From positions 1 through 41,922 of the forward strand of contig JAIBJM010000015.1 of NCBI GenBank assembly GCA_020029535.1: a stretch of DNA of 41,922 bases. The letters are read 5' to 3'. Source of the stretch: Gammaproteobacteria bacterium. GTDB lineage: Bacteria > Pseudomonadota > Gammaproteobacteria > Steroidobacterales > Steroidobacteraceae. The notes beneath the pieces are model-generated. The model had not been told where the DNA came from and searched no databases. It worked only from the letters and a program-made list of their open reading frames with translations. Positions 15,673 through 24,990 of the stretch are shown piece after piece; position 1 is the first letter of the stretch; each line of letters begins with the position of its first letter. The translations under genes and the position numbers were made by a program.

Positions 15673-16622
15673 AACCCCCACTGCCCGCGACCCAGCGCGG
15701 TGTGGCGCTGCTGACCGCCATCGTGCTGGTGGCGGTGGCCACCATTGCCGCCACCGCCATCGCCTTCGACACCACGCTGACGGCGCGACGCGGCATCGGC
15801 GTATTCACCGCGGCCCAGGGATTGCGCTTCGGCGAGGGCGCCGAAGCCATTGCCGCCTACTACCTGCGCGAGGATCTCAAGGAGAACCGCGTCGACTCGC
15901 TGGATGAAAACTGGGCCATGCCGTACGGGCCGACGGAATTCGATGCCGGCGTGATTCTCGAAGCCAGTCTCGAAGACATGCAAGGCCGCTTCAACATCAA
16001 CAACCTCGTCGGTCCCGATGGCGTCAGTGATGCGCTGGCGCGCGAGGAATTCGAGCGACTACTGGGTTTGCTGGGCCTGGAAAGCCGCTGGGCTCAGCTA
16101 CTGACCGACTGGATCGACCGCGACATCAATCCCAGCTTTCCCGACGGTGCCGAAGACAGTGCCTATCTCGGCCAATCGCCGCCCTATCGCACGCCCAACA
16201 TGCCGGTGACCAGCATCACCGAGCTGCTGGCCTTGCCGGGCATGACACGCGAGATCTATCAAAGGCTGGCACCCTACATTGCCGCGCTACCACCCGGCAC
16301 CTCGGTCAATCTGTGCACGGCCGCCGGAGCGGTGCTGGATGCCATGACGCCGGGGCGCCAGGAATTCAGCCTCGATGAAGCCGGGCTGGCCAAGCGTCGC
16401 GAAGCGGGCTGTTTCCCTACGATGGCGGAATTCAAGGCAACAATGAGCCAGGAACAGGCAGATAAAATTGTGGAGAAGGGGCGAGTCACCGACAACACGC
16501 ACTATTTCCGGCTGCGCAGCTACATCACTATTGGCACTACCCGCTTCACCTTGTACAGTCTGATTTACCGCGATTCCGGCGGACAGATCCGCCCCATCCT
16601 CAGAACCTTCGGCACGGATTGA
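15669..16622 (+). CDS. gspK: Type II secretion minor pseudopilin GspK
   Basis: A 317-residue large minor pseudopilin. The leader ends in QRG, followed by VALLTAIVLVAVATIAATAIAF; position +5 is Thr rather than Glu, as is characteristic for GspK, the tip subunit. The large alpha domain carries DMQGRFNINNLV, LLTDWIDRDINPSFPDGAEDSAY and the helix-hairpin-like TSITELLALPGMTREIYQRLAPYI, typical of GspK. The ATG at 15669 overlaps the gspJ stop. An open frame extends further upstream inside gspJ but lacks similarity to GspK. Confidence 0.94.
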   Translation: MKPPLPATQRGVALLTAIVLVAVATIAATAIAFDTTLTARRGIGVFTAAQGLRFGEGAEAIAAYYLREDLKENRVDSLDENWAMPYGPTEFDAGVILEASLEDMQGRFNINNLVGPDGVSDALAREEFERLLGLLGLESRWAQLLTDWIDRDINPSFPDGAEDSAYLGQSPPYRTPNMPVTSITELLALPGMTREIYQRLAPYIAALPPGTSVNLCTAAGAVLDAMTPGRQEFSLDEAGLAKRREAGCFPTMAEFKATMSQEQADKIVEKGRVTDNTHYFRLRSYITIGTTRFTLYSLIYRDSGGQIRPILRTFGTD

Positions 16623-16624
16623 AC

Positions 16625-17863
16625 ATGGCGGAATGGCTGCTTCTGCGATTGCCTCGCGCGGCCGACCTGCCGGCGGCCTGGCTGCGCTGCGACGCGCATG
16701 GTTTCTCCACCTTCGGCGCCGAAGGCGGCAGTCTCGAAGAAGCTGCGGCCCACGCGGCTGGACGCCGGGTCTGCCTGATCGTCAGCGCAGCCGACGTGCT
16801 GCAGACCGTGGTGGAACTGCCCATCAAGGGCGGCGCCCGGGCGCAGCAAATCGTCGCCTATGCGATGGAAGAGCAGCTGGCCGGCGACATCGAAGCCCAG
16901 CACTTCGCTGTGGGCCGGCGCAATGAACAGGGACGCACGCCGGTGGCGGTGGTGGCGCGCAGCGTCATGGGCGACTGGCTCGCGCAACTCGGAACCGTCG
17001 GCGTAGCGCCGGAAGCCATACGCACCGACAGCGGGCTGTTGCCGCGCAATCCCGGTCATACCGTGTTGCTGCTGGAGGGCGACCTGCTGCATGCCATGCC
17101 GCCCGGCGACGACTCCCAGCCGGTCACATTGCCCGCCGATGACATTGCCGCAGCTCTGCACATCATTGCCGGTGAAGCGGATCTGTCCGCCATGCATCTG
17201 CTGCTGCATGTCAGCGCAGCGGACTGGCAGCGTAACTCAGCCCAGGTGGAAGCCATGCGTCCGCAGCTGGGCAGTGTGAAAGTGCAATTGCTGAATTCCG
17301 GTCTGCTGGCCTGGCTGGCACCACAGGCCGTGGCTGGTCAGGACATCAACCTGCTGCAGGGCGAGTTGGTGCCCCGCAACTCGCTGCGCGGCAACTGGCA
17401 ACGCTGGCGGCTGGCGGCTGTACTGACGCTGGCGCTGCTCGGACTGCATGTCGCCGCGCAGGGTTACGCCTTGTTCCAGATCCGTCGCGCGGAAAGCAGC
17501 GTCGACAGCTCGCTGCAGGAAGTGGCCAATCGCCTGGGCAGCGCGGTGGCCGGCAATGGCAGTCTGCGCCAGCGCGTGCAACAGAGACTGGCGGCACAGC
17601 AGAGCCCGGGTTCCACTGGCCTGCTCGATGCGTTGCAGTCACTGGCAGGCGCCGTCGGCGCGGGTCCGGGCACCATGCTGCAGGCACTGAGCTATCGCGA
17701 CGGCACCACCGACATGAAACTGCGCTCTGTCGATGCGCAAAGCCTGGAACGCATCAACCAGAGTCTGCGCGGCAGTGGCTGGAATTCCGAGCTGGTGTCC
17801 GGCAGCAGTGTCGGCAGTGGCTATGAAGGCCGCATCACGCTGCGCGCCGGAGCTGCCCCATGA
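16625..17863 (+). CDS. gspL: Type II secretion inner-membrane platform protein GspL
   Basis: A 412-residue bitopic protein. The N-terminal 250 residues form the cytoplasmic actin-like domain that binds the GspE ATPase, ending in the conserved INLLQGEL. A single membrane helix spans about 262-282 (RLAAVLTLALLGLHVAAQGYA), and a periplasmic ferredoxin-like domain follows. I chose the ATG at 16625; a TTG at 16619 that overlaps the gspK stop is an alternative. Its last four bases overlap gspM. gspE and gspF, its usual partners, are not encoded here. Confidence 0.92.
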   Translation: MAEWLLLRLPRAADLPAAWLRCDAHGFSTFGAEGGSLEEAAAHAAGRRVCLIVSAADVLQTVVELPIKGGARAQQIVAYAMEEQLAGDIEAQHFAVGRRNEQGRTPVAVVARSVMGDWLAQLGTVGVAPEAIRTDSGLLPRNPGHTVLLLEGDLLHAMPPGDDSQPVTLPADDIAAALHIIAGEADLSAMHLLLHVSAADWQRNSAQVEAMRPQLGSVKVQLLNSGLLAWLAPQAVAGQDINLLQGELVPRNSLRGNWQRWRLAAVLTLALLGLHVAAQGYALFQIRRAESSVDSSLQEVANRLGSAVAGNGSLRQRVQQRLAAQQSPGSTGLLDALQSLAGAVGAGPGTMLQALSYRDGTTDMKLRSVDAQSLERINQSLRGSGWNSELVSGSSVGSGYEGRITLRAGAAP

Positions 17864-18339
17864 GCAAACTGCTGCAGTGGTATCAGGGACTGGCTGAACG
17901 TGAGCAGCGCATGGTGCTGTGGGGCGCGCTCGCCGCCGTGCTGTTGCTGGTGCTGGCCCTGCTGCTGCCGCTGCAGCGTGCGGTGGCCGCCGGCGAGCAG
18001 CGCTTGCTCGGCAAGCAGCAGGATCTGGCCTGGTTGCAGATGGCCGCACCGCAACTGGCAGCGCTGGGCAATGCACCGCCACGCAGCAGCGGCGAATCGC
18101 TGGTGGTGCTGGCAGACCGTGTCGCGCGCCAGACCGGCATCGCCGGCTCACTGACCGGCAGCCAGCCCAGCGGCGATGGCGGTCTGCGCGTGCGCGTCGA
18201 AAAGGTGGCCTTCGATGCGCTGGCTGCCTGGCTGGGCCAGTTGGTGCAACAACATGGCGTGCGCATCGAGAATGCCAGCATTGACGCCCTGCCGGCACCC
18301 GGCACCGTCAACGCCACGCTGGTATTGCGTTCCGGCTGA
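17860..18339 (+). CDS. gspM: Type II secretion platform protein GspM
   Basis: A 159-residue bitopic protein: a short cytoplasmic part with WYQGLAEREQRM, a membrane helix at about 18-38 (VLWGALAAVLLLVLALLLPL), and a periplasmic circular-permuted ferredoxin-like domain ending in VNATLVLRSG. GLxxREQ before the membrane helix is typical of GspM. It pairs with GspL in the platform. Its start overlaps gspL by four bases and its stop overlaps gspN by one base. Confidence 0.92.
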   Translation: MSKLLQWYQGLAEREQRMVLWGALAAVLLLVLALLLPLQRAVAAGEQRLLGKQQDLAWLQMAAPQLAALGNAPPRSSGESLVVLADRVARQTGIAGSLTGSQPSGDGGLRVRVEKVAFDALAAWLGQLVQQHGVRIENASIDALPAPGTVNATLVLRSG

Positions 18340-19073
18340 TGTCATTGCGCTGGCTGCTGCTGTTCGCGCTGCTGTTGCTGCTGACCGTCGTGGTGCGGCT
18401 GCCCGCACGCTGGGCAGCGGGCGCATTGCCGACCGGCATCGAATGCAATCAACCCGCCGGCACTGTATGGAACGGTGGTTGCAGCACGCTGCGCCGCGGC
18501 GCCCTGCAGTTCGGTCCGCTGCGCTGGCAGCTGCAACCCCTGCGCCTGCTGCGCGGTGAACTGGCGGCACAACTGCATAGCGACGATCCACGACTGCGCG
18601 GAGAGCTGCAGCTCACTCGTTCGTTCAACGGAGACCTGACGCTGCGCGATGTGCAGTTGTCGGCGACGCTGGACAGCGGTCTGCTGCCGGCATTGCCGGC
18701 CAACTGGAATGGCTCGCTGCAGCTGGCGCTGACGCAGCTGCGCCTGCAAGGTTACCGGGTGCTGGGCATCGACGGAGCGATCACCGTACAGCAGCTGCGC
18801 CAGCTGCAGCCCGCCATCCACTTCGGCAGCTACGAGCTGCGCTTCCCCACCGCCGCTGACGACGCTTCGTCCAGCGTGGGTCAGCTACGCGACCTGTCGG
18901 GCCCGCTGTCGGTGACCGGCACCGTCCGCGTGGACAGCAACCGTCAGTACGAAGTCGACGGCACCGTGCTGGCGCGTGCCGATGCTTCATCCCAGCTGCT
19001 GCGGCTGATCGAATTCCTCGGCCCGACCGATGACAGCGGCCGCCGGCCGTTCTCACTGGCTGGCGTTTACTAA
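18339..19073 (+). CDS. gspN: Type II secretion protein GspN
   Basis: A 244-residue protein with an N-terminal membrane helix (about 3-20, LRWLLLFALLLLLTVVV) and a periplasmic beta-rich domain (CNQPAGTVWNGGC, LRWQLQPLRLLRGELAAQL, LSGPLSVTGTVRV). This fits GspN, an accessory protein found in only some T2SS. The stop codon (19071-19073) overlaps the stop of the convergent helicase gene (19070-19072), leaving no room for a terminator. Confidence 0.85.
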   Translation: MSLRWLLLFALLLLLTVVVRLPARWAAGALPTGIECNQPAGTVWNGGCSTLRRGALQFGPLRWQLQPLRLLRGELAAQLHSDDPRLRGELQLTRSFNGDLTLRDVQLSATLDSGLLPALPANWNGSLQLALTQLRLQGYRVLGIDGAITVQQLRQLQPAIHFGSYELRFPTAADDASSSVGQLRDLSGPLSVTGTVRVDSNRQYEVDGTVLARADASSQLLRLIEFLGPTDDSGRRPFSLAGVY

Positions 19074-22000
19074 GTCAATTCGCGGAACACGCCCAGCAGC
19101 GGAAAGTACAGCGCACAGCGCACCGGCTCCGGCCCCAGCCCGGCGGCCAGTGCCGCATAGCGTTGCAGCTGTGGCGCATGACGCTGCGCCTCGCTGTCGA
19201 TGAAGGCCTGCAGATCGCCGCCTTCATGTGCGCCGGTCTTGAAGTCGATCACCCAGCGCACGCCTGCATCATCCACCAGCATGCGATCGACGATGGCGTT
19301 GACCACCTGACCATCCACCACGCCGGTGAGGCGTCGCTCGCTGCTGGCTTCGCGCTGCGGCGCTTGCAGCAGCCATTGTCCACGCGGGTCCTGCAGCGTG
19401 CGCGCCAGCGCGGCAGCAATGCGCTGACCGGCCGCGGCGCGCTCGCGCTGCGGTACGCCCAGCTCGGCCAGCGCCGCTCCATAATCGCTGTGGCCCGCCA
19501 CATCGCCGACTGGCCGGCCGGCGCCACACCAGGCGTGTCGCTGCAGCTCGCGATGCACGAGGGTGCCGATGGCGCGCGCGGTCTGGCCCACCCAGCTGTA
19601 TTCGGGCGTGCTGTCGGGCTCATGCAATGACAGCGGCAGACGCTGCACAGGCACCGCGCTCATGGATGGGAACTGCCAATCCGCTGGCAGACGAAGGCCG
19701 GCCGTGCGCCGCGCGGCCGGCGTCTGCACCGTGGGCGTTGGCGGGGCGGCCTGTGCAGGCAGCGCCGCCATGAAGTCGTCCTGTATCGCCGGCCACAGCA
19801 GCTGCAGCAACGAACCCGACTGCGGTGCGATGTCGCCGTCACGTCCGACAGCAGCGGTCGCGAACCAGTGCAGCTCCCGGCGCGCGCGGGTGGCGGTGAC
19901 GTACAGCAGGCGCAGCCGTTCCAGCTGTTGACGCTGCCTGCGCAGCGCCGCGATGTATCCCGCCAGCGATCCCGGCGGCGGGCGCGCCACGCTGGCCGCG
20001 CGGATCGGCGCCAGCAGCAGATCGCTCCCGCCATCGCTGCGCGGCAGTTCCAGCTGATGCAGCAGCGGCTCGGTATCCCGCGCGGTGCGCCGGCCCAGCG
20101 ACGGCACGATGACCACATCCCACTCCAGGCCCTTGGCGCCATGCATGGTCAGCAGTTCCACCGCACCAACGCCGGCCGCCGGCGCTGCAAACAGCTGATC
20201 CGCCAACTGCTCCAGCTGGGCGCCGGTCAGCAGTTCCGCATCCGCCTCGGCCAGGGCTTCGATGAAGGTGCGGCTATCTGCCGCGTCGCGCGCCGCGCGC
20301 GCAGTGGCGGGACCTCCCAGCCGTGCCCAGCAACGATCCACACGCAACCACAGCGGCTCCTGCCGTCCTGCTCCGTCGATCGCCGGCTGCAGCGCGGCGC
20401 GTACCCGCTGCACCCTGCGACGGTCCTGCAACGTCAGCGCCGCCAACCGCGATTCATCGCACAGCACCGCCCATATCGCCTGCGTATGTCCTTCGGCCAG
20501 ACACTGCAGTGCCGGCAGTTCCAGTCCGCACACCGGCGCGCGCAGCAGCGCCAGCCACGCGGTGCGGTCGCCGGCATGCTGCAGCAGCCGCGCCAGCGCC
20601 AGCAGATCGCGCACCACCGCGCGTTCGCGCAGCGGTTCCAGATCGATGCCGCGCACGGCATGCCCGGTTGCCGCCAGCGCTGCCGCCAGCGGCGCCGCAT
20701 GCCGACGACTGGCCACCAGCACGGCAATGCTGGCATCCGGCCGCGTGGCGCGCACGCGAGTCACCAGCTGCGCGATTTCCTGCGCTTCACTGCGTGGGTC
20801 ATCATCCAGCGTCGCGTGCAGTTCCACGGTGGCGTTCACCGCAGCCTTGGCGGCCAGCGCCGGCAGGAAGCGCACGGCCGCACTGCGCGGATCGTCGCTG
20901 CGCGGAAACAGCAGCGCGAAATGCCGGTTGCTCCATTCCACCAGCTGCGACGCCGAGCGGAAATTGCGGCGCAGTTCAAGCGCCTCCAGGCGCACCTCGC
21001 CGAGACCATGCGCCCGTACCTGCAGGAACAGGCCCACTTCGGCGGCGCGGAACTGATAGATCGACTGCATCGGATCGCCCACCGCAAACAGCGTGCGGCC
21101 ATCGCCCGAGGTCCAGCCTGCGGTCAATGCGCGCAGCAGCTGCAGCTGTTCGATCGAGGTGTCCTGGAATTCATCGAGCAGCAGATGCTGCACCGAACTG
21201 CCGAAGCGCAACGCCAGATCGGTGGGCTCGCCGGCTTCGGTCAGTGCCTCGCGCGCGGCCGCCGCCACATAGGTGAAATCCACACTGCCCGCGGCAGCGA
21301 AGGCCAGCTGCAGTTCGCCGGCGGCGCGCTTCAACAGCTGTGACAGGGCCTGCAGCGCGGCCAGGTCATCGGCATCGAGTTCAGTGTCGGGCAGCTGTCG
21401 CAGCCATTGCAATTGTTCGGCCGCACCCGGAATTTCCGCCAGCGCCGCCAGCCAGTCGAGCACGCGCTGCTTGAAAACCGTCTTGCCGGGCGGCACGCCA
21501 TCGCGCCTGGTCACCGTCCTGCGGATGCTGCCGGTGCCTGTCAGCGCCAGATTGCACAGGCGCCGCCAGCGCTGCAGATCGGCAGCCGCGCTGGTCAGTG
21601 CACCGGTGTGCTGCAACCAGGCCTGCACAGTGCGGTCTGCGCCGCCCTCCTGGCCCGCCAGCTCCACGGCGCTGAGCGCCACCAGTGCCGCCCCTTCCTG
21701 CAGCCAGTCCACTGGCAGGCCCGCCAGCGCCGCCGCCAGTTCCGCGCGCACGATGGAGTGGACGCTGGCCGCAACCCGCCCGGCCAGATCCGGATCGGAC
21801 TGCAACAGGCGCGGCAGCCATTGCGCGCGATGCGCCAACATCGTGGACAGCAATGCCTCGAGTCGGCTCCAGCGGTTGTCGAGCCGGCCCAGCATCAGAC
21901 TGGCGGCGTCGGCCAGTTGCGGATCGTCCAGCGCCTCTTCCAGCGCGCGTCGCGCCGCCTGCTGGTACAGCTGCTGCGGCGAGCCATGCACCTGCAGCGT

Positions 22001-22420
22001 GGTGCCGCTGCGCGACAACACCGGTGCGCGACTGGCCAGCGCCTGGTTCAGCGCGTCGATGGTCTGGATGCGCAGTCGCGACGGACTGTGCAGCAGCTGC
22101 CAGCCGCGCAATTCGGCGTGTCGCAGCGCTACCTGCGCCAGCTGCGTTTCGGCTTCATCCACTGCAACACCGGCCGCGGCATTGGCCAGCGCCTGCAGCA
22201 CGCGCCGGCGCATCTCGAAGGCGGCCTTGCGGGTAAAGGTGATGGCCAGCACCTGTTCCGGCTCATCGACGGTGGCCAGCAGCGCCAGCAGGCGATGCAC
22301 CAGCACCGTGGTCTTGCCCGATCCGGCCGGAGCCTGCAGCAATATGCTGCGGCCGGTGTCCAGCGATTCGCGGCGCGCGCGCTGATCTTCGGCCAGCATG
22401 GGCGGCGGGACTTCAGTCAT
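19070..22420 (-). CDS. AddA-like UvrD-family helicase-nuclease
   Basis: A 1116-residue superfamily 1 helicase fused to a PD-(D/E)XK nuclease. Helicase motifs are all present: Walker A QAPAGSGKTT (29-38), ITFTRKAAFEMRRR (Ia), LLDEFQDTS (II), GDPMQSIYQFR (III), ELRRNFRS (IV), TMHGAKGLEWD (V) and YVTATRARRELHW (VI). The C-terminal nuclease core is AIVDRML followed by VIDFKTG. This is the layout of AddA and RecB. With the adjacent AddB-like gene, which it overlaps by eight bases, it likely processes double-strand DNA ends for RecA-dependent repair. It could be the main end-resection enzyme or a second one besides RecBCD. It is convergent with gspN. Confidence 0.85.
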   Translation of the reverse strand: MTEVPPPMLAEDQRARRESLDTGRSILLQAPAGSGKTTVLVHRLLALLATVDEPEQVLAITFTRKAAFEMRRRVLQALANAAAGVAVDEAETQLAQVALRHAELRGWQLLHSPSRLRIQTIDALNQALASRAPVLSRSGTTLQVHGSPQQLYQQAARRALEEALDDPQLADAASLMLGRLDNRWSRLEALLSTMLAHRAQWLPRLLQSDPDLAGRVAASVHSIVRAELAAALAGLPVDWLQEGAALVALSAVELAGQEGGADRTVQAWLQHTGALTSAAADLQRWRRLCNLALTGTGSIRRTVTRRDGVPPGKTVFKQRVLDWLAALAEIPGAAEQLQWLRQLPDTELDADDLAALQALSQLLKRAAGELQLAFAAAGSVDFTYVAAAAREALTEAGEPTDLALRFGSSVQHLLLDEFQDTSIEQLQLLRALTAGWTSGDGRTLFAVGDPMQSIYQFRAAEVGLFLQVRAHGLGEVRLEALELRRNFRSASQLVEWSNRHFALLFPRSDDPRSAAVRFLPALAAKAAVNATVELHATLDDDPRSEAQEIAQLVTRVRATRPDASIAVLVASRRHAAPLAAALAATGHAVRGIDLEPLRERAVVRDLLALARLLQHAGDRTAWLALLRAPVCGLELPALQCLAEGHTQAIWAVLCDESRLAALTLQDRRRVQRVRAALQPAIDGAGRQEPLWLRVDRCWARLGGPATARAARDAADSRTFIEALAEADAELLTGAQLEQLADQLFAAPAAGVGAVELLTMHGAKGLEWDVVIVPSLGRRTARDTEPLLHQLELPRSDGGSDLLLAPIRAASVARPPPGSLAGYIAALRRQRQQLERLRLLYVTATRARRELHWFATAAVGRDGDIAPQSGSLLQLLWPAIQDDFMAALPAQAAPPTPTVQTPAARRTAGLRLPADWQFPSMSAVPVQRLPLSLHEPDSTPEYSWVGQTARAIGTLVHRELQRHAWCGAGRPVGDVAGHSDYGAALAELGVPQRERAAAGQRIAAALARTLQDPRGQWLLQAPQREASSERRLTGVVDGQVVNAIVDRMLVDDAGVRWVIDFKTGAHEGGDLQAFIDSEAQRHAPQLQRYAALAAGLGPEPVRCALYFPLLGVFRELT

Positions 22421-24974
22421 CGGCGCCCTCCAGCCGCTCGGTCTCGACCCGGCACAGCAGGCGCAGATGGCAGTATTGACAGGCCTGCGGCGCCGGATCC
22501 ACGGCTACTTCGCCGGCACCGAAAGCGGTGGCCAGCTGCTCCACCTGCGCTCGCCACTGCGCGCGCAATGCAGACCAGTCGCCAGCGGATTCATCGATGC
22601 CGGACAGCGGCTCGATTCGATCACCGCTGTCAGCCACACCCGCCCAGCGCACGCCCCGGGCACCGGCGTAAACCGCCGCCAGCGCGGCCACCGGCAGCGG
22701 CAGTGCTGCCGCATAGGCCAGCAGCTGCGGATGGGTGGGCCGCAGCGCCTGTGCATCAAATCCGTGCCAGGCGCCGCTCTTGAAATCGATGATGGCCACC
22801 GCGCCATCGGCAAAGGCATCGACACGATCCAGCCGCAGCTGCAACGGGAAACCGGCCAGTGTGGCCTGGATGTCATGCTCCACATGCAGCACGTTGAAGG
22901 GTGCGCGCAATCGCTCGCTGTCCAGCAATGCCAGCAACAGATCACGGGTGCGCTGTCGCTCGACATCGAGCAGGCGCGGGTGCGGTGCCACCAGCAGTGT
23001 GGTCTGCTGCTGCCGCACCGCGCGTGCGGCGCATTGCGCGCAGAGTTCTTCCAGCGTTGCCTGCGACTGCAGCAGTCCCTGCGAACCGCCCAGCGCCAGC
23101 CACAGATACTGCAGCGCGCGATGCAGGATCTGGCCGCGCGTGCGCGCGTCGATGCCCGGTTGCGGTTCCGGCAACCGCGCGCAATCCAGACGCAATTCGG
23201 CACAGGCGCGGAACGGACAGGCCGATTGCAGTTCCAGCGTGCGCGTGCCCCCGGGCAGCCGGCGCGTCGCCGTCCACGGCGTCGCCGGCTGCAGGCCGTA
23301 ACTTTCCAGCACGCTGCCCTGCCACAGCCCTGCCAGCGGATCAGCAGGCTCGGCGCCAATCTCTCCGTCATGGGCCGGCAGCAGCGGACTGGGCTGCATG
23401 TCGATGCCCTCACGTTGCCGCGGCCAGCTCAGACGCAGATCGTCACTGCAGCGTCGCCAGGCATCCACGGCCAGGCGTGCCTCCGTCAGCCGCGTCGACG
23501 CGTGCGCCGACGGCACGCCGGCCGCAATCTGCAGCGACAATGGAATCAGCGGGTCGGGAGCCGGCGGCAGCGGCCAGGCATCGGCCGTCAATCCCATGAC
23601 CCAGATGCCGTCGTAGCGGACCACCGGATCGCCCAGCGCGCTACTTACTGTCACCGCAACATCGTCGCTGGCCGGTTCGAACATCGCACGCGCCAGCCAG
23701 CGGCCGAAGGCATTGACCGCCTGCTGCGCGTCCAGCACACCACCGGCTTCATCACCAGCGGCGAACTCGCCCAGCAATTGATCGAAGCGCGTCCGCACCT
23801 GCAGTTCCGGGCTGTGCAGACTGCCCTCTTCCGCCCACCGGCAAGCCGCGAGCAGCGCCGCGAAACGCCGGGCCCACTGGCTGCACGGCGCCTGGTCCGC
23901 GGGCAGCGCCCGCAGCGGTTCCACCAGGCGCAGCAGTGCCGCCGCGGCTGCCGCGCCGACGCCTGCGCCCACCTGCGGCATCACGCGCTGCAGGGAGATG
24001 CTGTCGCAGGCGGTGAGGTTCTGTTCGCGCAGCCACAGTTCCAGATCCAGCCGCGCCTGCGCAGCGCCGAAACCCAGCCAGGGACTGCGCACTACCAGTG
24101 CCAGCACGTCGAAGTCGACGCGGTGAGTAGCCAGCTGCAGCACCGCCAGTGCCGCCTGCACCAGCGGATAGCTGCTCAAGGGTACGCCACCTTCAAGCGC
24201 ATACAGCTCGGCCTGCAACGCGGCTGATAGTGCGCGGCGCAGGGGCGCCGCCCGGGCGGCCAGATCGGGCACCAGTACCAGCAGCCGCGCTCGCGGATCG
24301 AGCAGCAACCGCTCGCGACACCAACCCGCCATACGCCGCAGCTCCTCGTCGGCGTCGGCGGCGGTGACCACAGTGATCGGGCCGGCATCCGGCGCGAGCT
24401 GCGATGACACAGTTTCATCCACAAAACGCGCGCCCCGCCCAGCCAGCTGTCGCCGATTCACCGGCGACCACTGCGCGAAACCGGCAAACAGGGTCGAAGC
24501 CGGCAGCGCATCGCTGTCGCGACGCCAGCGACCCGGCTGTTCAGCGCCCAGCTCGTTGCGACGCGCGGCAACCCTGACCATGGCACGCATCAGCAACGCG
24601 GCTTCCTCGGTGACGGGGGCCCGCAACTCCAGCTGCCATTCTTCGCTCAGCATTGCAGCGCGCTGCACGTCATCGACCAGCGCCTGAGGCAGCAGCAGCT
24701 CGCGCTCCAAGGTGACAGCCTCCACCACCTCATTCCACAGCAGCCATTCCTCGACAGCGGTCAGGCGCCGCTGCGGATCAGCGCGCGTCGCGGAACGTTG
24801 CTGCAACCAGATCGGCCAGGTCAGTACCTCGGGGCTGTTCCAGACGCGTCGTCCCTCCGCCAGCCGCGCCGCGGTGTAGGCCAACCGGACCGCAGCCGCG
24901 CGCTGCCGCGTCGGCACGACCAGCACTCCGCCGGCCAGCAGATGTTGGTCGATCTCTGGAGGGTTGCGATACAA
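22413..24974 (-). CDS. AddB-like PD-(D/E)XK nuclease, probable DNA repair protein
   Basis: An 853-residue protein of the AddB-related 'probable DNA repair protein' type. The C-terminal nuclease has LRLDRVDAF and AIIDFKSG as the Asp/Glu-x-Lys core. Four cysteines fit the iron-sulfur staple of AddB: C586 in SACPFRACAELRL, and C832, C835 and C841 with the C-x2-C-x5-C spacing. The N-terminal part has the shape of an inactive SF1 helicase (VLVVPTRQRAAAVRLAY), but no Walker A GxGK[ST] is present, unlike Bacillus AddB. It probably partners the AddA-like protein as a heterodimer. The ATG at 24974 follows the aminotransferase stop by 16 bases. Confidence 0.8.
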   Translation of the reverse strand: MYRNPPEIDQHLLAGGVLVVPTRQRAAAVRLAYTAARLAEGRRVWNSPEVLTWPIWLQQRSATRADPQRRLTAVEEWLLWNEVVEAVTLERELLLPQALVDDVQRAAMLSEEWQLELRAPVTEEAALLMRAMVRVAARRNELGAEQPGRWRRDSDALPASTLFAGFAQWSPVNRRQLAGRGARFVDETVSSQLAPDAGPITVVTAADADEELRRMAGWCRERLLLDPRARLLVLVPDLAARAAPLRRALSAALQAELYALEGGVPLSSYPLVQAALAVLQLATHRVDFDVLALVVRSPWLGFGAAQARLDLELWLREQNLTACDSISLQRVMPQVGAGVGAAAAAALLRLVEPLRALPADQAPCSQWARRFAALLAACRWAEEGSLHSPELQVRTRFDQLLGEFAAGDEAGGVLDAQQAVNAFGRWLARAMFEPASDDVAVTVSSALGDPVVRYDGIWVMGLTADAWPLPPAPDPLIPLSLQIAAGVPSAHASTRLTEARLAVDAWRRCSDDLRLSWPRQREGIDMQPSPLLPAHDGEIGAEPADPLAGLWQGSVLESYGLQPATPWTATRRLPGGTRTLELQSACPFRACAELRLDCARLPEPQPGIDARTRGQILHRALQYLWLALGGSQGLLQSQATLEELCAQCAARAVRQQQTTLLVAPHPRLLDVERQRTRDLLLALLDSERLRAPFNVLHVEHDIQATLAGFPLQLRLDRVDAFADGAVAIIDFKSGAWHGFDAQALRPTHPQLLAYAAALPLPVAALAAVYAGARGVRWAGVADSGDRIEPLSGIDESAGDWSALRAQWRAQVEQLATAFGAGEVAVDPAPQACQYCHLRLLCRVETERLEGADD

Positions 24975-24990
24975 GCCGGACTGCGAGCAG

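Noticed and set aside
19868-21343. A 491-codon plus-strand frame opposite the AddA-like gene
   Set aside because: Rich in Gln, His and Arg and without a domain; it lies within the helicase motifs of the real gene.
22398-24227. A 609-codon plus-strand frame opposite the AddB-like gene
   Set aside because: Composition is that of an antisense shadow, with no recognisable motif, and the minus strand carries a complete nuclease domain.
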